Source: Hydrogenophaga sp. PBL-H3 (GTDB lineage: Bacteria; Pseudomonadota; Gammaproteobacteria; Burkholderiales; Burkholderiaceae_C). From it: DNA of 64,000 nt. The notes beneath the pieces were generated by a model. That model was not told the DNA's origin. It saw only the letters and a list, made by a program, of their open reading frames with translations, and did no database searches. The stretch spans positions 3,782,001 through 3,846,000 of the forward strand of contig NZ_CP044972.1 in NCBI RefSeq assembly GCF_010104355.1. Reading direction: 5' to 3'. Shown here in pieces: positions 58,525 through 64,000 of the stretch. Each line of letters starts with the position of its first letter. The first letter of the stretch is position 1. The position numbers were made by a program, and so were the translations under genes.

Positions 58525-60888
58525 TCAGGCGCTGCGCTCCAGCAGATCGCGAATGGCCTCGCCGAGCGCGTCCATGCTGTCCTGCTTGCCCATCACGTCG
58601 CTCACGCCGGCCGCGCTGGCTTCGGCCAGCAAGCGGTCGTTGACATGGCCGGAAATGATGGCGATCTTGAGGTCGGGGCGCAGGCGGCGGATCTCGGTGG
58701 CCGTCTCCACGCCCGAGAGGCCCGGCATGTTCTGGTCGCTCACCACCAGGTCGACATGCACATCGGGGTGGGCCTGCATCCAGGTCAGCGCTGCTTCACC
58801 CGATTCGAACGTGGTGGCCCGGTGGCCTTGCTTGCGCAGCAGGCGCCCGACCAGAAACACCAGCGCTTCGTAGTCATCGATGTAGACCACATGCCTGCCC
58901 GGCAGTGCATCCGCCGGGGATGCCGGCACGACCTCCTCGGCGACCGGGTCCGCGGCCTCGGCGGTGGCGGTCAGCGGCAGGTACACATCGAAGCGGGTGC
59001 CTTCGCCCAACCGGGTGTGCACGTCGATCGCGCCCCGGTGCGCCTTGACGATGCCATGCACCACCGCCAGCCCCAGGCCGGTGCCGGCACCGGGCGCCTT
59101 GGTGGTGAAGAACGGCTCAAAGATGCGGCGCTGCGTCGCGATGTCCATGCCCGGGCCGTTGTCGGCCACGCTCAGGCAGGCGTAGGCGCCGCTGGTCAGC
59201 CCCCCCAGTTGCAGCGCCTGAGACGCGTCCAGCAGCACCTCGCGCAGCGCCACGGTGATGTCACCCGAGCCGCCCTCCATGGACTGCCAGGCGTTGGTGC
59301 ACAGGTTCATCAGCACCTGCTGCATCTGGGTGGCATCGGCCAGCACTTGCAGGCCCGAAGAAGGCAGGCGCGTGACCAGCTTGAGTCCGGCCGGCAGCAG
59401 CGAACGCATGAGTCCCAGGGCTTCTTCCACCAGCGGCTTGAGCGGCTGGCGCTGCATCTCCTGCGTCTGGCGGCGGCTGAAGGTCAGGATTTGCTGCACC
59501 AGCTGGCGTGCGCGGATCGCAGCACGGTTGATTTCGGCCAGGCTCTCCTGCGCTGGGTGGAGTTCGCCCACGTCCTCTCGCGCCAGCACGAGGTTGCCCA
59601 GGATGGCGGCAAGCAGGTTGTTGAAATCGTGCGCCACGCCGCCGGCCAGGGTGCCGATGGCTTCCATCTTCTGCGACTCGCGCAACTGCACTTCGAGCGC
59701 ACGCTGCTGGGATTCGGCCTCCTTGAGTTCGGTGATGTCGGTGTGCGTGCCGACCATGCGCAGCGGCATGCCGTTGTCGTCGCGCGCAATCACAACCCCG
59801 CGCGACAGCACCCACTTCCAGCGCCCGTCCTTGCAACGGATGCGGTGCTCGTTGCGGTACATCGGTGATCGCCCCTCAAAGTGCGCCGTGCGGTCCAGCT
59901 CCATCTGGGCCACGTCATCGGGGTGGGTGCGCGCGTCGAGTTCGGCGGAGAGGTTGGCAATGTCGTCGTGGGCGTAACCGAACATGGCCTTGATGCTGCT
60001 GGAGAAAAACTCTTCTCCGGTGCGGATGTTCCAGTCCCACACACCGTCGCCCGCGCTCTCCAGGGCCAGTTTCCAGAGTGTCTCGCTCGCGTGCAAGGCG
60101 GCTTCGGCTTCCTTGCGATCGGTGATGTCGAACAGCACACCCACGCGCAGGAAACCCCGCTCGTCCGCTGACACCGCGCAGGACCGGTTGCAGATCCACT
60201 TGATGCGCCCGTCCGGCAGCACGACGCGGAATTCGGTGTCCAGATCCGATGCACCCGACAGGATGGCCTGGCGATCGCGCTCCAGCATGCCCATGTCTTC
60301 GGGGTGGATGTAGCGGGCCAGCAGCGCGGCGTTGCGCATCAGATCGTCCGCCTCAAGGCCATACAGCTCGCGGATACCGGCGCTGAGAAAACGGTACTCG
60401 CGCTCGCCGTCGTGCCGCACATGCACGGCGAACACGGCCCCTGGCATCTGGGAGGTGATCAGGCGCAGTTGCTCCTCGCTGTCGCGCAGCGCCTTCTGAT
60501 CGCGCATGCGCTCGGTGATGTCTTCCACCGTGCCCTCGTAATACAGCAGCACGCCCGACGCACCGCGCACCGCGTGTGCGTTCTCGCTGATCCAGACGCG
60601 CTCGCGCGTCTTGTGGCGATGAATTTCCGAGACGAAGCCGCGCACGTAACCGTCGCGCTCGAGCAGCAACTTGAATTCAGCGCGACGCGCGGGGTCGACG
60701 TACCACTCGTTGGCGATGTCGTTCACCGCGTCACGCAATTCCGGCTCTGACGCATATCCGTTGAGCTGCACCAGCGCCTGGTTGGCGCGCAGCATTTGCC
60801 CCTCGGGCGAGCTGCGGTAGGCCCCGATGGGCAGGAAATTGAACAGGGTTGAGAAATCCCCGTCGGCCGGAGTTGGCGGCAGCGTCAT
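58525..60888 (-). CDS. Multi-PAS hybrid sensor histidine kinase
   Basis: 787 residues, no membrane helix. Three PAS/PAC domains (about 12-130, 140-260 and 265-390; TVEDITERMRD, VLFDITDRKEAE and GTHTDITELKEAE are their C-terminal linkers). Kinase core with His420 (GVAHDFNNLLAA), NLCTNAWQSM, ADNGPGM and GAGTGLGLAVVHG; C-terminal receiver with Asp718 (VSDQNMP) and Lys768. ATG 60888 gives MTLPPTPADG. Same HDFNN type as the kinases at 9835 and 24023. It has no adjacent response regulator. Confidence 0.93.
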   Translation of the reverse strand: MTLPPTPADGDFSTLFNFLPIGAYRSSPEGQMLRANQALVQLNGYASEPELRDAVNDIANEWYVDPARRAEFKLLLERDGYVRGFVSEIHRHKTRERVWISENAHAVRGASGVLLYYEGTVEDITERMRDQKALRDSEEQLRLITSQMPGAVFAVHVRHDGEREYRFLSAGIRELYGLEADDLMRNAALLARYIHPEDMGMLERDRQAILSGASDLDTEFRVVLPDGRIKWICNRSCAVSADERGFLRVGVLFDITDRKEAEAALHASETLWKLALESAGDGVWDWNIRTGEEFFSSSIKAMFGYAHDDIANLSAELDARTHPDDVAQMELDRTAHFEGRSPMYRNEHRIRCKDGRWKWVLSRGVVIARDDNGMPLRMVGTHTDITELKEAESQQRALEVQLRESQKMEAIGTLAGGVAHDFNNLLAAILGNLVLAREDVGELHPAQESLAEINRAAIRARQLVQQILTFSRRQTQEMQRQPLKPLVEEALGLMRSLLPAGLKLVTRLPSSGLQVLADATQMQQVLMNLCTNAWQSMEGGSGDITVALREVLLDASQALQLGGLTSGAYACLSVADNGPGMDIATQRRIFEPFFTTKAPGAGTGLGLAVVHGIVKAHRGAIDVHTRLGEGTRFDVYLPLTATAEAADPVAEEVVPASPADALPGRHVVYIDDYEALVFLVGRLLRKQGHRATTFESGEAALTWMQAHPDVHVDLVVSDQNMPGLSGVETATEIRRLRPDLKIAIISGHVNDRLLAEASAAGVSDVMGKQDSMDALGEAIRDLLERSA

Positions 60889-60992
60889 GTCGCAGATTGT
60901 GTCGCAACGCCACGCTTTCACAGCATGCAACACCCGCGAAAGTGGCGTCACCGGTACAGTTGCAGCCTTCCGCCCGCCTTCAAGGACACCCT

Positions 60993-61640
60993 GTGCAAGT
61001 CACCCGCATCCTGGCCGTGCGCCACGGTGAAACCGCCTGGAACCGCGACACGCGCATCCAGGGCCACACCGACATCGAACTCAATGAACACGGTCGCTGG
61101 CAGGCGGCCCAGCTGGCCCACGCCCTGCGCGACGAACCCATCACCGCCTGCTACGCCAGCGACCTCCTGCGCGCCCTGGAGACCGCGCAAGCCGTGGCCC
61201 GCACACGCAGCCAGACCGTGACCACGCATGTGGGTCTGCGCGAACGCTGCTTCGGGCGTTTTGAAGGCCACACCTGGAGAGAGCTGGAACAGCGCTTTCC
61301 CGAGGAATCCCTGGCCTGGCGCAAGCGTGTGCCCGATTTCGCGCCCGTGGGCGGTGAATCGCTTGTGCAGCTCCAGGCGCGCGTCGTGTCCGCCGTGGAG
61401 GAAATCGCCGCGCGCCACCCGGGTGAGCAGATTCTCCTGGTGGCGCACGGGGGCGTGCTCGACATCCTGTACCGCTCCGCCACGCGCCTGGGACTGCAAG
61501 CAGCGCGCAGCTGGGAGCTGACCAACACCGCCATCAACCGGTTGCTGTGGTCGCCCGAGGGGCTGAGCCTGGTGGGCTGGGCCGACACCAGTCACCTGCA
61601 ATCCGATCACGGAAAAGTCCTGGATGAACGCCATGCATGA
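60993..61640 (+). CDS. Histidine phosphatase family protein (phosphoglycerate mutase-like)
   Basis: 215 residues from GTG 60993, chosen because AAGGA lies six bases upstream; the longer upstream frame overlaps the divergent kinase promoter. The catalytic motif is LAVRHGETAWNRD, with YASDLLRALETAQAV, LRERCFGRFEGHTW (proton-donor Glu) and LLVAHGGVLDILYR (second His). It is similar to GpmB/CobC-type phosphatases. The substrate is not determined. It overlaps the next gene by 17 bases. Confidence 0.9.
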   Translation: MQVTRILAVRHGETAWNRDTRIQGHTDIELNEHGRWQAAQLAHALRDEPITACYASDLLRALETAQAVARTRSQTVTTHVGLRERCFGRFEGHTWRELEQRFPEESLAWRKRVPDFAPVGGESLVQLQARVVSAVEEIAARHPGEQILLVAHGGVLDILYRSATRLGLQAARSWELTNTAINRLLWSPEGLSLVGWADTSHLQSDHGKVLDERHA

Positions 61641-62802
61641 AGCCGCTTCACTGAAGCGCTGGCGCCGGGCGCAGACCTGGGTCGGCCACGGCGTGGAGGT
61701 CGTCGACACGCCATCGCTGGTGATCGACCTCGACGCCATGAACCGCAACCTGGCGCGCATGGCGGCATTCGCCAACGAGCACGGCCTGCGGCTGCGCCCG
61801 CACGCCAAGATGCACAAGAGTGCCGAGCTGGCCCAGCTGCAGATGGCCCACGGCGCGGTGGGCGTGTGCGTGCAGAAGACCGACGAAGCGCTCGCGCTGG
61901 CCGAGGCAGGTGTGCGAGACGTCTACATCAGCAACGAGGTGATCGCGCCGTCAAAGCTGCTGCGCCTGGCGCAGGCGGTGCGCGACTTTCCAGCGAAGTT
62001 CTCAATTGCAGTCGACAGCGCGCTGGGTGTCGAGCGGCTGGCACAGGCGCTGCACGCGGCCGGCGTGAACGCACCGGCGTGTCTGGGCGTACTGGTGGAA
62101 ATCGACGTGGGACAAGGCCGCTGCGGCGCAGCGCCCGGTGCGCCCGCCGTGGCACTGGCGCAAGCGATTGCGACCCACCCGGTGCTGCGCTTTGCCGGGC
62201 TGCAGGCTTACCACGGTGGTGCCCAGCACCGCCGCACAGCCACCGAGCGCGCCGAAGCCATGGCAGCCTCCACCCGCGCCGTGCTCGATACCCGCGAGGC
62301 CCTGCGGGCCGCCGGCATCGAGGTGCCCCTGGTCACGGGCGCAGGCACCGGCACGTTTTCCCTGGAGGCCGCCAGCGGCGTGTGGGGCGAACTGCAGGTG
62401 GGCTCTTACCTGTTCATGGACGCCGACTACGCCAGCAACGAGGCCACGCCGCTGGCGCCGGTGTTTGAACACGCCCTGTTCGTGAAAAGCCAGGTGATGA
62501 GCCGCTGCGCCGACCATGCGGTGTGCGACGCCGGCCACAAGAGCCACGCCATCGACAGCGGCATGCCCGGCGTGTGGTTTCCCCAGGGGTTGAGCTACAC
62601 CAGCGGTGGTGATGAACACGGCTTGCTGCGCACCGCCGGCAGCCACCCGCTGCCGGCGCTGGGCGAAATCGTCTGGCTGGTGCCGGGCCACTGCGACCCC
62701 ACGGTCAACCTGCACGACTTCATGGTCGGTGTGCGCGGTGGACTGGCCGCCGGCCAGGTGGAGCGCATCGTGCGGGTAGACGCACGCGGCTGCCTGGGCT
62801 GA
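61624..62802 (+). CDS. DSD1 family PLP enzyme (D-threonine aldolase-like)
   Basis: 392 residues, fold-type III PLP enzyme of the D-threonine aldolase/D-serine dehydratase group. The PLP lysine is in LRPHAKMHKSAELA; VDTPSLVIDLDAMNRNLARM precedes it. The C-terminal part has the metal-binding H-x-C of LVPGHCDPTVNLHD. Two start codons (61624 and 61633) are possible; both overlap the phosphatase stop. Substrate is likely a D-beta-hydroxy-amino acid (family knowledge). Confidence 0.92.
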   Translation: MNAMHEAASLKRWRRAQTWVGHGVEVVDTPSLVIDLDAMNRNLARMAAFANEHGLRLRPHAKMHKSAELAQLQMAHGAVGVCVQKTDEALALAEAGVRDVYISNEVIAPSKLLRLAQAVRDFPAKFSIAVDSALGVERLAQALHAAGVNAPACLGVLVEIDVGQGRCGAAPGAPAVALAQAIATHPVLRFAGLQAYHGGAQHRRTATERAEAMAASTRAVLDTREALRAAGIEVPLVTGAGTGTFSLEAASGVWGELQVGSYLFMDADYASNEATPLAPVFEHALFVKSQVMSRCADHAVCDAGHKSHAIDSGMPGVWFPQGLSYTSGGDEHGLLRTAGSHPLPALGEIVWLVPGHCDPTVNLHDFMVGVRGGLAAGQVERIVRVDARGCLG

Positions 62803-62805
62803 GGC

Positions 62806-64000
62806 TCAGGCCTCGGCTGTGACTTTGGCGTAGTGGCCGATCAGGGCCAGCAGCTCGTCTTCGGAGTAGGGCTTGCCGAGGTAATGATCCACACCCAGTT
62901 CGCGCGCATGTTCGCGGTGTTTCTCCGCGATGCGAGAAGTGATCATGATCACCGGCAAGTCGGACAGCCGCGCATCGCTGCGGATGTTGCGCACGAGGTC
63001 GAAGCCATCCATGCGCGGCATCTCGATGTCGGACAGCACCACCGTCGGGCGCTCTTGCTGCAGGCGTTCCAGAGCCTGCAGGCCATCGGCCGCAAGCGTG
63101 ACCCTGTAGCCTTCGCGCTGCAGCAGGCGTTGTGTCACACGGCGCACGGTGATGGAATCGTCGACCACGAGCACCAGTGGCACGGCATTGACTGCCATCT
63201 CCATGGGGACCGGCGTGTCCTCAGGCATGGCCAATGCAGCCTTCTGCCGACCAAGCACCCAGCTGCGCACCTGTTCGCCGTACACGGTGGCCAAAGCGAC
63301 CGGGTTGTAGATCAAGGCCACGGCGCCCGACGCCAGCACCGACATGCCGGCCAGACCGGGCAGGCGCGACAGCTGTGAGCCCAGGTTCTTCACCACGACT
63401 TCCTGGTTGCCCAGGACCTCGTCCACGTGCATGGCCACCCGTTGTGCCGCGCTTCGGAAAATCATGACCGGCAGCGTGCGGCCCTTGTTCTCCAACGACT
63501 GCACCGAGGACTGCAACAGAGCGCCCGCCCAGAAGAATGGGACTTCTTCGCCCGCCACGATCAGCGAACCGCTGGCGTAGGCCTTGCTCAGTTCGTCGCT
63601 GCTCACGCGACGCACCAGTTCCACCAGGTTGGACGGCACGCCCAGTGTGAGTGCGCCAGCGCGCAGCATCACCACCTGCGTCACGGCGGTGGTCAGCGGC
63701 AGCACCAGCTTGAAATTGGTGCCCCGCCCCGCCTGGGTGGCGGTCTCGATGCGACCGCCCAGCGCGACCACGTCGTTGCGCACCACGTCCATGCCGATAC
63801 CCCGGCCAGCCAGCTCGGAGATTTCGCGCGCGGTGCTGATGCCCGGCTCGAAAACGAGTTGAGCCGCCTGTGCATCGCTGATGTCCGCGCCGGGCGCGAC
63901 CAGCCCTTGCGCGGTCGCCTTCTCGCGCAAGCGCACCAAGTCCAGTCCGGCACCGTCGTCGGCAAACACCACCGACACGTCGTTGAGTTCCTGCGCCAGC
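62806..64000 (-). CDS. CheA/ChpA-type hybrid kinase, C-terminal part (cut by the window)
   Basis: About 398 codons are visible; the N-terminus lies beyond 64000. The order is the end of a CheA-type ATPase domain (FADDGAGLDLVRLREKA, GRGIGMDVVRNDVVALGG, GRGTNFKLVLPL), a CheW-like domain (TLGVPSNLVELVRRV to the AHVDEVLGNQEVVVKNLG region), and a C-terminal receiver domain (VLVVDDSITVRRVTQRLL, LSDIEMPRMDGFDL with the phospho-Asp, and LGKPYSEDEL with Lys). This matches hybrid CheA proteins such as ChpA/PilL that control type IV pili. It ends three bases from the opposing PLP gene. Confidence 0.92.
   Translation of the reverse strand, partial: LAQELNDVSVVFADDGAGLDLVRLREKATAQGLVAPGADISDAQAAQLVFEPGISTAREISELAGRGIGMDVVRNDVVALGGRIETATQAGRGTNFKLVLPLTTAVTQVVMLRAGALTLGVPSNLVELVRRVSSDELSKAYASGSLIVAGEEVPFFWAGALLQSSVQSLENKGRTLPVMIFRSAAQRVAMHVDEVLGNQEVVVKNLGSQLSRLPGLAGMSVLASGAVALIYNPVALATVYGEQVRSWVLGRQKAALAMPEDTPVPMEMAVNAVPLVLVVDDSITVRRVTQRLLQREGYRVTLAADGLQALERLQQERPTVVLSDIEMPRMDGFDLVRNIRSDARLSDLPVIMITSRIAEKHREHARELGVDHYLGKPYSEDELLALIGHYAKVTAEA

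Overview
The window is about 64 kb of dense, GC-rich bacterial chromosome with short intergenic gaps and no rRNA, tRNA, insertion sequence, phage gene or CRISPR array that I could recognise. Gene content points to a betaproteobacterium of the Burkholderiales, most likely Comamonadaceae and perhaps near Hydrogenophaga. Indicators are a Bug/TTT-type periplasmic receptor in a small catabolic operon, a DUF2917 gene divergent from a LysR gene, a PEP-CTERM protein, DUF6279 and DUF4136 lipoproteins, and REP-like palindromic repeats between genes. The taxonomic placement is inference from gene families, not from a marker gene.

Left part (1-9.9 kb). A minus-strand operon encodes a BMP-type substrate-binding protein, two permeases and a formamidase cut by the window edge; no ATPase is visible. 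Then come a hypothetical gene, a DsrE-like/OsmC/DUF2798 trio, and an IclR regulator divergent from a TTT receptor, an RraA-like aldolase and a D-2-hydroxyacid dehydrogenase.

Middle-left (9.8-26 kb). This holds a CHASE4 hybrid histidine kinase, a ChaC-like cyclotransferase, and a minus-strand operon DUF4242-OsmC-PEP-CTERM facing a soluble winged-helix/TPR regulator. A Rnk, universal stress protein, acetyltransferase and gdhA series links stress proteins to ammonium assimilation. Then a LivJ-like lipoprotein, a thioesterase divergent from a MarR regulator with a clear tandem operator, and a MetOD1 protein paired with a PAS hybrid kinase.

Middle (26-46.5 kb). Mostly core functions: glmS, an Lrp regulator, a DUF2726 protein, glmU, a SLC13/ArsB-type transporter carrying a REP-like element inside its coding sequence, a TetR-controlled metallo-beta-lactamase-fold enzyme, TfoX-like, LysR plus EamA transporter, 5-formyl-THF cyclo-ligase, soluble lytic transglycosylase, an NDUFA9-like protein, an atypical CsoR-family repressor, a glutathione transferase, cca, and a QseBC-like two-component pair.

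Right part (46.5-64 kb). A sugar (probably glucose) ABC importer operon sits directly downstream of glucokinase and ends with an aldo-keto reductase. Next are trxC, DUF2905, a MidA-type methyltransferase, a pteridine-reductase-like SDR with folB and ttcA, a DUF4136 lipoprotein, a multi-PAS hybrid kinase, a histidine phosphatase overlapping a D-threonine-aldolase-like gene, and the C-terminal part of a CheA/ChpA-type hybrid kinase cut by the right edge.

No single dramatic new system stands out. The most useful observations are predicted operators beside MarR, TetR, CsoR-like, IclR and CadC-like regulators, the USP-GNAT-gdhA coupling, the REP-like insert within an open transporter gene, and very compact divergent or convergent gene junctions.
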